Assembly: GCA_963828855.1 (NCBI GenBank)
Contig: CAWHGB010000002.1
Span: forward strand, 930,001 to 994,000
Direction of reading: 5' to 3'
Source: CAVVEQ01 sp963828855
Lineage (GTDB): Bacteria; Chloroflexota; Anaerolineae; Anaerolineales; Anaerolineaceae
DNA: 64,000 nt
Positions 41,412 through 52,284 of this stretch are shown here, piece by piece. Position numbers and translations under genes: made by a program. Position 1 is the first letter of the stretch; each line of letters opens with the position of its first letter. The notes under the pieces were generated by a model that worked only from the letters and a program-made list of their open reading frames with translations, did no database searches and was not told where the DNA came from.

Positions 41412-44400
41412 ATGAATACACGTTTTTTGAAGGTTGTACTTCCTGCCGCCCTGCTTACCATGCTGGCGGCTTTTTTGTTAGTTTCGCAAGTCCATGCCCA
41501 GGATGCGACCCCGACCGAACCGGTTCCGGTGGTTGTAACCACCGATATACCTGTTTCCCTGGCACCTGCACCGGATTTCATCCCAGCGGATCCAACTCCT
41601 TCTGTTGCTCCAACCGATGTACCTGTCGATGGTTTACCAACCCCTGTTGTAACCCCAACTAATGCGGTCCCCTTGGATGCGCCGGTCGATAGCGCTCAAC
41701 CCCTTGTGGTTGATACGGTAGGACCCGCCCCGGTAATCAGCGAGCTTTCAGATACTGGCCTTACCCTCGTGGATAATAATAACAATCCGCTCCCGCTGGT
41801 TTCTGAACAAGCCGTGGAAGCGCTCCTCGATGTTGATCCCTGGTTTATGGTGGGAGCTACGACCTACTCATTCACCCTTGCCGACTGTAATCCTGATATT
41901 GCAGGAAATCAAGGCTGCCTTAATCCACTCCAGGCTGCTGTAGATTACATTTCAGTTAATGGAACAGTCCCAAGCGATGGCTTCATCCATGTGGATGCCG
42001 GCACCCTACCCAACCAGAAGGTGACCATTGATGGCGGCCTGCCTTTCTTGAATTCTTTGAAAGGGATCATCGGGCATATCAATCCGGATACCCTCGCTCC
42101 TGATGCGATCCTCTCCTTTACTGATGGTACTTCCGGCAGTTTTATTTTTGTGCTCAACAAGCTTAATGGGCTTTCTTTGAGCGGATTATCCATCAAAGGG
42201 GATATCACCGCTTTATTCACCCAATGGGGTGTGGTAGATATTATCGACAGCCAGGGTGCCATCCTGCTTCAGGATCTTGTAGTTGAAAATGGTTACACCG
42301 GTGGAAGTGGAATCCGTATTAGCAACCACAATGGGAGTATCACTTTAAAAAATGTAGATTCTAGCCGCAATGCTGGAGGGGGAGTTTATATCGAAAACCT
42401 GGCCAGTACGTCAGGCGTTACGATCATCAACTCAAGTTTTGATGATAACAACGCCGGAGGTACCAGTTTTCCTACCACTGGTATCCGCATCATTACCAAA
42501 GGAGCGGTTTCGATATCGGGTGTCACCGCCAGCCGCAACACCGGTACAGACCCCAATCTGTGGATCGAACAAGCGGGTTCGGTGATGATAAAAAACAGCT
42601 CGTTCAATGGCAACAATTCAAGTCTCGGCATGGATATCCAGGAGATCAATGGAGCCATTACCCTGCTGAATGTCCATTCTGATGAGAACTATTCCGGATT
42701 AATCCTATCTTCAAATAGCAGCATCGCTCTGACTGGGGTAAGTGCCAGCAACAATACTGATTTCGGCGCCCGCCTGGATACATGCTGGGGTTCACCCTGC
42801 ACCACCAGCGGCACCGGCAAGGTGACCATTACTTCAAGTACCTTTGATTCAAACACCGCCAGTAGTGGCGGAGTTGATAATTCCGGTCTTTGGGTGCATG
42901 CGCGCGGAGCGATCGTCCTAACCGGCGTCTCTGCAAGCAATAATGGCTTGGTTGGATTCGATGCGACAGGCGCCATCCTGAAAAACCACGATTCACTGCT
43001 CGTCAGCCCGGTGACCATAAATACCAGTACCTTCAATACAAACCAATATCAGGGCTTAACGGTCAATTCCAAAAGCACCATCACCCTGACCAGCGTGAAC
43101 GCCTCTGAAAATATTAGGAGTTTTGGCGCGCTGCTGGATAACTCTTTCGGTACGACCCCTGGGGTGACGATCAAAGGTACAACCACTGCTATTAATTCGT
43201 TTAACTCCAACGGCAATTCCCTTGGCGATTATGGGCTGCAAATCGTCTCCAACGGCAACGTATCCATCAGCTTTGTAAGCGCAAGCTCGAATGCTGGCAT
43301 GGGTCTAACGTTCATAACATCCGCACCCAGCAATGTAACCATCACTAATAGTACTTTTTGGTATAACGATAATCATGGTCTTGATATTTCCACGCACGGA
43401 ACAATTTCGCTAACTGATGCGTCCGCTGGCTTTAGTGGATTGAAAGGCGCAAAACTCATTAATGATGGTGCGCTCACTCCGAAGAATGTCACCATTAAAA
43501 ATGGCGATTTTTCATTCAATAATGATTACGGTTTAACCATCAACTCAAAAGGTGCCATTACCCTTACGAATACGAATGCTAGCTCTAACGGGAATTTCAA
43601 TTATGGGGTCCTTGCTTATAACGCGTCAGGTACTGCTGGCGTCACCATCACAGGCGGGACTTTCAACAATAATTTTACAGGCATCAATATTAGCACTCGG
43701 GGACCCATCAAGCTGAGTAATGTTATTGCGAATGAGAATCAACGCGGGGCGGATCTGGCAAATAATACCGCCGCTACCGCCCAGGCAGTGACTATTATAA
43801 ATGGCGTGTTTTCAGGAAACACAAACCGTGGCTTGTACGTAATCACCACAGGTGCTCTCAATCTCACAAATATAATAGCGGACGATAATACAGGTTATGG
43901 TGCCTTTCTTGATCAAAGACCTGCTTCATCTGCCTTCCCCACGGCTACAATCACTATAGGCGAGTTTTACAACAACAACAACTACGGGCTGGTCCTGTAT
44001 GGCCGCGGCACGATCAAGCTTACGAATATTAATGCCAGCCGAAATATCGGTAACGGTGCGTATATTGAGAATCACTCCGGCAATGTTTCCCTGCTTGCCT
44101 CTGGTGTTCACGGAGTGAATTTATTCAACTCCAATACGGGCACCCACGACGGGCTGGATATCAACACCCAGGGTACAGTTACGCTTATGAAGGTTTATGC
44201 CAGTGCAAATAGCGGGGCGACGGGCGCATATCTTTTTTACACCACTGATTTCATCACATATTTCCCCGTTGGTAACGTAATCGTCAATGGAGGTCTTTTC
44301 TCAAATCAAGTACGAGGGTTGGTTGTCCTTTCCAAAGGCAGCATCAATGTAAATGATGTTCGGGCATATCAAAATACAAATACCGGCATCAGCCTTGACA

Positions 44401-45062
44401 ACACTTACGATTTCACTGGCACCAAAGGCATCACCATTACCCGTACCAGTGTGGACCAAAATGCTGCCGGTTTATCTGCCGTATCGAATGGCACGATCCT
44501 GGTCAATAAGATCAAAGCCACGGAGAACACCGGACAAGGGGTGAGTCTCTATAACGCATTCGGAGCTTTCACCACTCCCAAGGGCATCTCGGTGCTCGGA
44601 AGTTACGGGACAAGCGAAATCTCCACGAACGGTGCCCAAGGGCTTTATATCCGCACCAAAGGTGCGGTGGTGATCAGTAAACTTAATGCAAACAATAATT
44701 CAGGATTCGCCATCGATGTGGACAATTACCAGTCCGGCCTGGGCAAAGGCACAGTCACGCTTTCCTCTATCACCACGAACAACAATGCGCAGAGAGCCAT
44801 CAATATCGAAAGCAATAACACGGTAAGCCTGAGCTCGTTGACGGTTCTCTACAATGGTTTGAGCCTTGGGGGTTCCCGGGGAATCGGGATCAACACCCAT
44901 AATCACAATTTATCCCTATCCAACAGCCTGATTTCAGGGAATGGTTTTTACGGAATGGCTGCAACGATCGGCACCGGGATATTCTCGATCAGCAATACCT
45001 TCTATTTTGGGAACAGCGTATTTTCTCCCGGAATTTATGAAAATATTCTGATCAGCCACTAA
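41412..45062 (+). CDS. Secreted right-handed beta-helix repeat protein, copy 2
   Basis: 1216 residues, frame intact. Signal peptide 'MNTRFLKVVLPAALLTMLAA' with cleavage after 'VHA'; Pro/Thr/Val linker to about residue 105; a conserved domain ('DVDPWFMVGATTYSF', 'NPLQAAVDYISVNG') that matches copy 1; then roughly 15 units of about 65-70 residues. Each unit has the pattern 'SSFDDNN..GI.I.TKGAVSI', '.GV.ASRNTG...' and 'VTI', i.e. three beta-helix rungs. It ends 'YFGNSVFSPGIYENILISH'. The protein has few Cys and no anchor, so it is released or bound non-covalently. AT- and Asn-rich composition differs from flanking genes. Ends in a terminator. Confidence 0.85.
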   Translation: MNTRFLKVVLPAALLTMLAAFLLVSQVHAQDATPTEPVPVVVTTDIPVSLAPAPDFIPADPTPSVAPTDVPVDGLPTPVVTPTNAVPLDAPVDSAQPLVVDTVGPAPVISELSDTGLTLVDNNNNPLPLVSEQAVEALLDVDPWFMVGATTYSFTLADCNPDIAGNQGCLNPLQAAVDYISVNGTVPSDGFIHVDAGTLPNQKVTIDGGLPFLNSLKGIIGHINPDTLAPDAILSFTDGTSGSFIFVLNKLNGLSLSGLSIKGDITALFTQWGVVDIIDSQGAILLQDLVVENGYTGGSGIRISNHNGSITLKNVDSSRNAGGGVYIENLASTSGVTIINSSFDDNNAGGTSFPTTGIRIITKGAVSISGVTASRNTGTDPNLWIEQAGSVMIKNSSFNGNNSSLGMDIQEINGAITLLNVHSDENYSGLILSSNSSIALTGVSASNNTDFGARLDTCWGSPCTTSGTGKVTITSSTFDSNTASSGGVDNSGLWVHARGAIVLTGVSASNNGLVGFDATGAILKNHDSLLVSPVTINTSTFNTNQYQGLTVNSKSTITLTSVNASENIRSFGALLDNSFGTTPGVTIKGTTTAINSFNSNGNSLGDYGLQIVSNGNVSISFVSASSNAGMGLTFITSAPSNVTITNSTFWYNDNHGLDISTHGTISLTDASAGFSGLKGAKLINDGALTPKNVTIKNGDFSFNNDYGLTINSKGAITLTNTNASSNGNFNYGVLAYNASGTAGVTITGGTFNNNFTGINISTRGPIKLSNVIANENQRGADLANNTAATAQAVTIINGVFSGNTNRGLYVITTGALNLTNIIADDNTGYGAFLDQRPASSAFPTATITIGEFYNNNNYGLVLYGRGTIKLTNINASRNIGNGAYIENHSGNVSLLASGVHGVNLFNSNTGTHDGLDINTQGTVTLMKVYASANSGATGAYLFYTTDFITYFPVGNVIVNGGLFSNQVRGLVVLSKGSINVNDVRAYQNTNTGISLDNTYDFTGTKGITITRTSVDQNAAGLSAVSNGTILVNKIKATENTGQGVSLYNAFGAFTTPKGISVLGSYGTSEISTNGAQGLYIRTKGAVVISKLNANNNSGFAIDVDNYQSGLGKGTVTLSSITTNNNAQRAINIESNNTVSLSSLTVLYNGLSLGGSRGIGINTHNHNLSLSNSLISGNGFYGMAATIGTGIFSISNTFYFGNSVFSPGIYENILISH

Positions 45063-45112
45063 CCCAGATGAAATTAAAAATATCTCCGTTACGTTAGGTT
45101 CATTATCAATTT

Positions 45113-45143
45113 CCGGCAGCCAGTAGGCTGCCGGTTTCTTTCT
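45113..45143 (+). terminator. Terminator after beta-helix gene 2
   Basis: 9-bp stem CCGGCAGCC/GGCTGCCGG with loop AGTA, then TTTCTTTCT. Confidence 0.88.
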
Positions 45144-45206
45144 ACTTTGGTTATTTCTAAACATCACCCTTTTCCAGTATCATATATATATCCTTACGAG
45201 GTGACC

Positions 45207-46841
45207 ATGCTTGATTTCCCTTTTCAATCCCGCTGTTCCCCCATTTATTCCACCCGCGGCATGGTGGCTGCCTCCCAACCCCTGGCCGTGGCCGCCGGGT
45301 TGGATATCCTTGAAAAGGGCGGGAACGCTGCAGATAGCGCTGTGGCAGTGGCTGCCGCCCTCAACGTCACCGAGCCCACCTCCACCGGTTTGGGCGGGGA
45401 TGCCTTCGCTCTTTTTTACGATGCCGCCAGCAAAAACGTCTCCGCCATTAACGGCTCCGGTCGCGCCCCCCACTCACTATCGCTGGAGCGCCTTGAAAAA
45501 GAGGGGTTCAGTGGATCATCTCCCCCCTTATCACCCCTATAACGTCACCGTGCCGGGTGCCTGCGCCATGTGGTGCGATCTTTCCGCTCGCCTGGGTAAA
45601 CTTCCTCTTTCCACCACCCTCATCTCCTGCCATCCGCCTGGCGGAGGAGGGTTTCCCCGTCTCCCCGATCACCTCCTATTTCTGGCAGCGCGCCGCGCAG
45701 GGGCAGTTGGCACAGCGCCGTCAATGGCTGCGAGCTCACCATCGACGGCCGCGGACCCAACCCCGGGTGAGATCTTCCGCAACCCCGGCCTGGCCCGCAC
45801 ACTGAAAACCATCGCCGAGGGCGGCGAAAAAAGCGTTTTACGAGGGTGCCATTGCAGAGGCAATTGTGTCGCATCCTGCGTGAGGCTGGCGGCTGTATGG
45901 AGCGTTCCGATCTTGCTGAGCACCATTCCACCTGGGAGGCACCCATTTCCACCCTCTACCGCGGAATGCGCATCTGGGAGTGCCCACCGAACGGGCAGGG
46001 CTTGGCCGTGCTGCTGGCGCTCAACCTGCTTGAAAAATACGATCTATCCATCCTGCCGCCTCTCTCCCCCATGCGACTGCACCTGGAGATCGAAGCCCTG
46101 CGCATTGCATTTTCCGACGCACGCCATTTCATCGCCGACCCGGCCTTCTTTCCCATCCCGCTTGAAGACCTGCTCAGCCCGGCCTACGCCGATGAACGCC
46201 GCCGGGGGATCAGCCCGCAGTATGCCCTACCGGAGCACGTCCACGGGTACCCGGCTCCCAGCCGGGATACGGTCTACTTCTGCGTTGTGGATGGAGATGG
46301 CAACGCATGCTCGTTCATCAACAGCAATTACATGGGTTTCGGCACGGGTATCGTCCCGCGTGGCTGGGGCTTCTCCCTGCAGAACCGCGGCGCCAACTTC
46401 AGCCTGGATCCCAACCCACCCCAATCACCTTGAAGCCGGGCAAACGCCCCTACCACACCATCATCCCAGGGATGGCCACCCGTGAAAGCGATCAGATCAC
46501 TCTTCGCACCCTTCGGGGTGATGGGCGGTTTCATGCAGCCACAGGGACACGTGCAGGTACTCACCCGCTTGCTGGATAACAACCTCGATCCGCAATCCGC
46601 GTTGGACCTGCCGCGCTTCTGCATCGACGTGGAGAAGGATAACCGCAGTGTATCCCTGGAGGAAGGCATCCCGGCAGAGACGGTTTCCGCCCTGGCAGCG
46701 ATGCAGCATCCGGTGGAGACCGTGAGCGGTATGAACCGCGCACTCTTTGGCCGCGGGCAGATCATCCTGCGCGACCCTGCAACCGGGGTGCTCTGCGGCG
46801 GCAGCGACCCGCGTGCGGATGGCTGCGCGATGGGGCTGTGA
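45207..46841 (+). CDS. Gamma-glutamyltransferase family protein (frames broken)
   Basis: Ntn-hydrolase proenzyme. Successive frames give 'STRGMVAASQPLAVAAGLDI', 'LEKGGNAADSAVAVAAALNV', 'GLGGDAFALFYD', 'YNVTVPGACAMWCDLSARLG', 'SAIRLAEEGFPVSPITS', 'GEIFRNPGLARTLKTIAEGG', 'YRGMRIWECPPNGQGLAVLL', the small-subunit start 'SRDTVYFCVVDGDGNACSFI' (T is the predicted nucleophile), 'NYMGFGTGIVPRGWGFSLQN', 'GKRPYHTIIPGMATR' and 'FGVMGGFMQPQGHVQVL'. At least six indels between 45510 and 46500. No signal peptide, so probably cytoplasmic, like YwrD-type members. It would hydrolyse or transfer gamma-glutamyl groups. uvrC starts 31 bases later. Confidence 0.85.
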
Positions 46842-46872
46842 ACTCACCCGCGTGATACAATCCCGCCCAACG

Positions 46873-48733
46873 ATGGAAATCTCCGAAGCTCTCCAGCAAA
46901 AGCTCGATACCCTGCCCTCCAAACCAGGCTGTTACATTTACAGCAATGCCGAGGGTCAGGTCATCTACGTCGGCAAGGCGGTCAACCTGAAAAACCGGGT
47001 GCGCTCCTATTTCCAGGAGCGCTCCGATAAGGATTTCAAGACCCGCAAGCTGGTGCAAAACATCGCCGACCTCGAGTGGATCGTGGTGGGTTCGGAGCTC
47101 GAAGCGCTCATCCTCGAGATGAACCTCATCAAAAAGCACCGCCCGCGCTACAACATCCGCCTCAAGGATGACAAGCGCTACCCCTATATCAAAGTCCACT
47201 GGGCGGATCCCTTCCCCAAGGTGACCGTCACCCGCCAAATGGTGACCGATGGCTCACGTTACTTCGGCCCGTATACCTCGGTCTGGGCAGTTCACCAGAC
47301 CCTGGATGTGATCCGGCGCATCTTCACCTACCTGACCTGCGACCGGGTAATCACCGGCCTGGATGAGCGCCCCTGCCTCTATTACGATATCAAGCTGTGC
47401 AGCGGACCCTGCATCGGGGCGATCAAACAGGCCGAGTACCGCCAGGCAATCGACGACCTGTGCAATTTTCTCGAAGGCAAGACGGAACCCATCGTCAAAC
47501 GTCTGGCCGCCGAGATGCAACACGCCTCCGATGACCTTCAATTCGAAAAAGCCGCCGCCATCCGCGACCGGATCAATTCCATCGAGCGGGTGGTCGAGAA
47601 GCAGAAGGTGATCTCCTCCACCGAAAAGGATTCGGACGTGATCGCCATGGCGCGTGCCGATGGAGAAGCCTGCGTGCAGATATTCTTCATCCGCAGCGGG
47701 AAGCTGATCGGGCGCGAGTATTTTATCCTTGAGGGAACCGAAGAAGCAGCAGATTCAGAAGTGGTTACCCAGTTCGTCAAGCAGTTCTATGCCGAGGCTG
47801 CCACCATCCCCAGTGAGGTACTGCTACCGAACGAGGTGGAGGAAGCCCAGATCATCAAGCAGTGGCTGGAATCCTCGCGCGGAGGACCCAAGGTGGACCT
47901 GCGTGTCCCACGGAGGGGATCCTCCCGCGACCTGGTAAAAATGGCTGCCGAGAACGCCACCGAAACACTGCGCTCGCTTCGCAAGCAGTGGGAGATGGAT
48001 ACCAACAAACAAAGCGAGGCGCTTACCGAGCTGCAAACCGCATTGGGACTGGCAGAACCCCCCAACCGTATTGAGTGTTACGATATCTCCAATACACAAG
48101 GCACCGCCTCGGTGGGCAGCATGGTGGTCTTCGAGCAGGGTATTCCCGCGCGGCGGCATTACCGGCGCTTCAATATCAAGACCGTGGAAGGACCGGATGA
48201 TTTCGCCAGCATGCAGGAAGTGCTCACCCGCCGCTTCCGCCGCTGGCAGGGAGCCCGTGAAGACCAGACGGTTGGTAAAAAGGAGGATGAATCCTTCGCG
48301 CTCCTGCCGGACTTGCTGATCGTCGATGGCGGCAAGGGACAGCTTGGCCGGGCGGTGGACGTGTTGGAACAATACGGGCTGTCGGCAGAGGTGCCCGTGG
48401 TGGGGTTGGCCAAACAGGAGGAGGAGCTTTTCCTGCCCGACCGGCCTGATTCCATCCTGCTTCCGCGCCACTCCCAGGGGCTTTACCTGGTGCAGCGTAT
48501 CCGCGATGAAGCCCACCGCTTTGCCATCACCGCCCACCGGACCGCCCGCTCCAAAAAGGGGCTGGCTTCCCGGTTGGAGACCATCCCAGGGGTGGGACCC
48601 GCCCGACGCAAGGCGCTTCTCGGGTAAATTCGGCTCGATCGATGGCATCCTGGCAGCAAGCGTGGAGGAGATAGCCGCCATCCCTGGCATTACCCCCGAC
48701 CTGGCGCAGGTGATCAAAACCGGGTTTGAATGA
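46873..48733 (+). CDS. uvrC: UvrABC excinuclease subunit C (frame broken near 48620)
   Basis: Start ATG 46873; the open frame upstream belongs to the end of the preceding gene. Domains: GIY-YIG nuclease ('PSKPGCYIYSNAEGQVIYVG' at ~16-35, then 'KAVNLKNRVRSYF'), Cys-rich region ('PCLYYDIKLCSGPCIGAI'), UVR motif ('LQFEKAAAIRDRINSIERVV'), and the RNase H-like 5' nuclease ('RIECYDISNTQGTASVGSMV', 'LLIVDGGKGQLGRAVDVLEQ'). A one-base shift near 48615-48625 separates the first helix-hairpin-helix ('IPGVGPARRKALLG') from the second ('FGSIDGILAASVEEIAAIPG'). UvrC makes both incisions in nucleotide-excision repair. Confidence 0.94.
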
Positions 48734-48818
48734 ATCCCTCTTGCAAATACCTTATACGATTTTTTGCCTTATCCACTCAATTTTGATAACATAATGTTTG
48801 ATCAAAGGGAATTGAACC

Positions 48819-49455
48819 ATGTCCAAACGCAAACATTTGAATTTCAACAACTCCGCACCGGACCTAAAGCTGCTGGATACCAGCGGAAAACCGGTGCGTG
48901 CTTTCCAGCTTGTGGAAGAAGAAACCTCTACTCCTGGCTTTTACCCGTCACTTTGGATGCACCCAGTGCAAGGAAATGCTGGATGAGATGGAGGAGGGAA
49001 GATCCCGCATCCAGGCCGCCGGATTGGGTATCGCTGTGATCATGCAGGGTACTCCCGAAGAATCCGCAAAATTTGCCAAACAGCATTCGCCCCGGGCTTA
49101 AAGGTACTTGCTGATCCGGAACGGGCTGCCTACCTGCATTTGGCTTGGAACGGGGTGATCTATTCCAGACCTTTCTCAACCCGAAAGTCTGGTCTGCTGT
49201 TTCCCAATCTCGCAAAAAGGGCTACAAGGTGGAACCTGCCCCGGCAGGTCAGGATTCCATGCAGATGTCAGGTACGTTTATCATCAGCACGGAGGGCAGG
49301 ATTGAACTTCCTTATTACTACGACAATATTGCCGATCATCCCTCCGCTTGGACCTGCTGCTGAACGGTGTGCTTTCCTCCCGCTGGGATCAAGAATTTGA
49401 AGGACCGGTGGGACCGGGCGGAAATGAACCCTCGGGTTCGGGAGATTCTCAATGA
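48819..49455 (+). CDS. Peroxiredoxin-like AhpC/TSA family protein (frames broken)
   Basis: N-terminus 'HLNFNNSAPDLKLLDTSGKP'; then, after a shift near 48895, 'LSSLWKKKPLLLAFTRHFGC' with the C-x2-C active site 'GCTQCKEMLDEM'; 'AGLGIAVIMQGTPEESAKFA'; after two shifts near 49095-49140, 'LKVLADPERAAYLAFGLERG' and 'DLFQTFLNPKVWSAV'; and the end 'GGNEPSGSGDSQ'. The 'FxRHFGCxxC' pattern is that of PRXL2/AhpC-TSA-like thiol reductases. The stop overlaps the ATG of the ABC permease gene (49452) by 4 bases, so the three genes to 51372 form one unit. Confidence 0.78.
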
Positions 49456-50626
49456 AACAATTATTTTCTATGTCCGGATACCTGGCGATTAAGGGAGATC
49501 TGGCACAATAAGTGGCGTTTCCTGCTGGTCAGCATGGTGATCGGACTTGATCACCCTGCTGGTGCTGTTCATCGCCGCGCTCGGGGAAGGCCTGGGCAAT
49601 GGCAACCGCGAGTACATCTCCAAGCTGGATGCAGAGCTGATCGTCTACCAGGCCAAATCGGATTTCCTGATCGGCGCCAGCCGCCTTCCACGTAACCGCC
49701 TGGATGATATCAGCCGGGTGAATGGCGTTGCAGATGCCGGGCGCCTGGGCACGTCCAATGCCAGCATCATCCTTGTCCGATAAACCAACCCCATTGAAGG
49801 TTGCCCTGCTCGGGGTAGATCCCGGTCACACAGGCGAACCGGCGGTTCTCCAGGGCAGCCAATTACGCTCCAACACCGCCAAGGAAGCCATCATCGACCG
49901 CAGCACTGCGCTGCGCAGCGGGTTGAAGGTTGGCGATAACCTGGTCATCCGCACCACCCAGGGCACGGACGATAAATTTTATGATCTGACCGTGGCGGGC
50001 ATCACCGATGGGCAGCAGTATTCCCTGCAGCCCTCCATTTTCGTACCCTTCAACACCTGGGATAAGGTTCGCCCAAAATCCGAGGCTGAGCTCAATATGA
50101 GCAACCCGATCGCCAATGTCGTCCTGGTGAAGCTGGCCGATCCCAACACGCTGGAACAGGTCCGCCAGCGCATCACCGCCGAGGTGAACAACGTGGATGT
50201 TGCCACCATCAGCCAGGCCATCCAGGCGCTGCCGGGGTATTCCGCCCAGCAGAGCACCCTGAACACCCAGGGCGGCTTCACCCTCTTTATCGGCATCCTG
50301 GTGATCGGCGGTTTCTTCCAGATCCAGGTGCTGCAGAAGGTACCCCAGATCGGTGTGCTCAAAGCCATCGGCACCTCCAACCCGGTGGTTGCCTGGGCAG
50401 CCATCATTCAGATCATCATCATCACCTTCATCGGGGTGTTGATCGGCGGGTTATTCACCTTCCTGTTCTCGCTCACCTTTCCGCCCACGGTGCCGATCGT
50501 TTTCAATGGCACCACCTCCGCGGCTGCGCTTGCCGCGCTGATGATCATCGGCCCCTGGGAGGGTTGGTCTCCATCCGCTACGCAGTGCGCATTGAGCCGC
50601 TGAAAGCCCTGGGGTTGTCCTCATGA
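49452..50626 (+). CDS. ABC transporter permease, FtsX/MacB-like (frames broken)
   Basis: Opens 'MKQLFSMSGYLAIK', and after one extra base continues 'EIWHNKWRFLLVSMVIG', helix 1. 'LITLLVLFIAALGEGLGNGN' completes it. The extracytoplasmic MacB-like domain includes 'LDAELIVYQAKSDFLIGASR', 'SGLKVGDNLVIRT' and 'LVKLADPNTLEQVRQRITAE'. The FtsX core is 'GGFTLFIGILVIGGFFQIQV', 'LQKVPQIGVLKAIGTSNPVV', then two helices and 'SIRYAVRIEPLKALGLSS'. Shifts near 49490, 49545, 49790 and 50560. Stop overlaps the ATPase start by 4 bases. Role: efflux of peptide, antibiotic or lipid; substrate unknown. Confidence 0.85.
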
Positions 50627-51372
50627 ACCAGCCAACCAACGAAAGCTACGCTCTCGAAACCCGCTCGGTGGTCAAAACCTACGACACCGATTTCGGCATC
50701 AATCCACGCCGTGGATGATGTCTCGCTGCACGTCGCCGCCGGGGAATTTGTTGCCCTGGTCGGACCCAGCGGCTCCGGTAAGACCACCATGCTCTCCATC
50801 CTTGCCGCCCTGCTGCAGCCCAGCTCCGGGCAGGATCCTCCTGGATGGCATCGACCTTGCCAGCATGGGTGAAAAAGAGCGGGTCAGAATGCGCCGGGAG
50901 AAGATCGGTTTCACCTTCCAGGCGAACAACCTGGTTCCCTACCTGAACGCTGTGGAAAACGTGGAGTTGATGCTGCGGCTGAATAACAAGCTGGATAAAA
51001 CCGGCAAGTTGCGCGCGCGCGAGCTTCTGGCACGCCTGGGCCTGGGCGAGCGGCTGCACAACTACCCGGGGCAGATGTCCGGCGGGCAGCAGCAGCGGGT
51101 GGCCATCGCCCGTGCGCTCATCCACAACCCCAGCCTGGTGCTGGCTGATGAGCCCACCGCCAGCCTGGATACCGAACGCGCCTACCAGGTGGTGGAGACC
51201 TTTGCTGGGCTTGATCCACGAGCAGAACCGTGCCGGCATCATGGTTACCCATGACCTGCGCATGGTTGAATTTGTGGACCGCGTTCTGCTGATGCGCGAT
51301 GGGAAGCTGGTGCAGGTTTTCACCACCCACGAGGAGATCATGCGGCTGGCCAGAGGTGGCACTCACGATTAA
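50623..51372 (+). CDS. ABC transporter ATP-binding protein, LolD/MacB-like (frames broken)
   Basis: 'ALETRSVVKTYDTDFG' opens the domain; a shift near 50700 follows, then 'GEFVALVGPSGSGKTTMLSI' (Walker A). After a further extra base near 50835: 'RILLDGIDLASMGEKERVRM', 'KIGFTFQANNLVPYLNAVEN' (Q-loop), 'YPGQMSGGQQQRVAIARALI' (signature) and 'PSLVLADEPTASLD' (Walker B). Last shift near 51215, then 'NRAGIMVTHDLRMVEFVDRV' (H-loop). It powers the permease encoded upstream. LolD-type size (~245 residues). Confidence 0.9.
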
Positions 51373-51427
51373 TCATTGATCCGGCGTATACTTAATTCCA
51401 CAAATTAATATTTAACTTGGAGACGAT

Positions 51428-52190
51428 ATGAAGATCGACCTTTCCGGGAAGATTGCTGTCGTTACTGGCGGATCGGGTGAACTGGGCCGCGAGATGGTTC
51501 GCGCGCTGGCAGATTGCGGAGCGAATGTTGCCATCCATTACCACAATCAGAACAGACCAGGCTGAACGGGTGATGAATGAAGCCCTTGCGATGAGTGTGA
51601 AAGCCATCACCGTTCAGGCAGATGTGACCGACGCGGAGTCGGTTGAAAATATGGCAACGCTCATCCGTAAAGAACTTGGCAGCCCGGATATCATCGTCAA
51701 CAATGCTGTGATCCAGTACGACTGGAAACCTGTTCTCGAACAGGGTCTCGAGGATTACGAGAGCCAGTTCCGCTCCTGCGTGCTGCAGAGCGTGCTCATG
51801 GCGAAAGCTTTTGTGCCCGCCATGCAGCAGAAGCACTGGGGAAGGGTGATCGCCATCAACACCGAGTGCGCCATGCAGAACTTCCCCGATCAATCCGCAT
51901 ACACCGCCGGCAAGCGCGGCATGGATGGACTGCTGCGCGTGCTCGCACGCGAAGTTGGCGAATTCGGTATCACCGTCAACCAGGTGGCACCGGGATGGAC
52001 CCGCAGCGAGCACGACCGTCCCGGGCACGATCAGGAGGACGCTGCCTATATCGCCGGGGTGCCCCTGCGCCGGCGCGGTACGGCGCGCGAGGTTGCAAAC
52101 GTGGTCGCCTTTCTGGCCTCCGACCTGGCCAGTTTCATCACCGGCGCATACATCCCGGTGAGTGGCGGCAATGTGATGCCCACCATCTGA
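51428..52190 (+). CDS. SDR oxidoreductase, FabG-like (one frameshift)
   Basis: 'IDLSGKIAVVTGGSGELGRE' (TGxxxxxG), 'ADCGANVAIHYHNQN', then one extra base near 51555-51560; continues 'DQAERVMNEALAMSVKAITV', 'QADVTDAESV', 'DIIVNNAVIQYDW' (NNA), 'GRVIAINTECAMQNFPDQSA' where the expected catalytic Ser is replaced by Thr or Glu, 'YTAGKRGMDGLLRVLAREVG' (YxxxK) and 'VAFLASDLASFITGAYIPVS'. FabG-type, but the altered Ser region makes substrate and activity uncertain. A TATACT lies at 51387-51392 and TTGGAG precedes ATG. Confidence 0.82.
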
Positions 52191-52284
52191 CCATCGCCAA
52201 GCCCGGCATTCCTTCCATGATAGAATTGCCCAACCACGCCGCGGGCAAGCAGCGGCGGGTGATTATTATCAGGAGCCTTTATTT

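Noticed and set aside
45207..46841. Programmed frameshifting in the gamma-glutamyltransferase and other split genes
   Set aside because: Breaks are numerous, lack slippery heptamers or downstream structures, and occur at arbitrary sites; sequence error is simpler.
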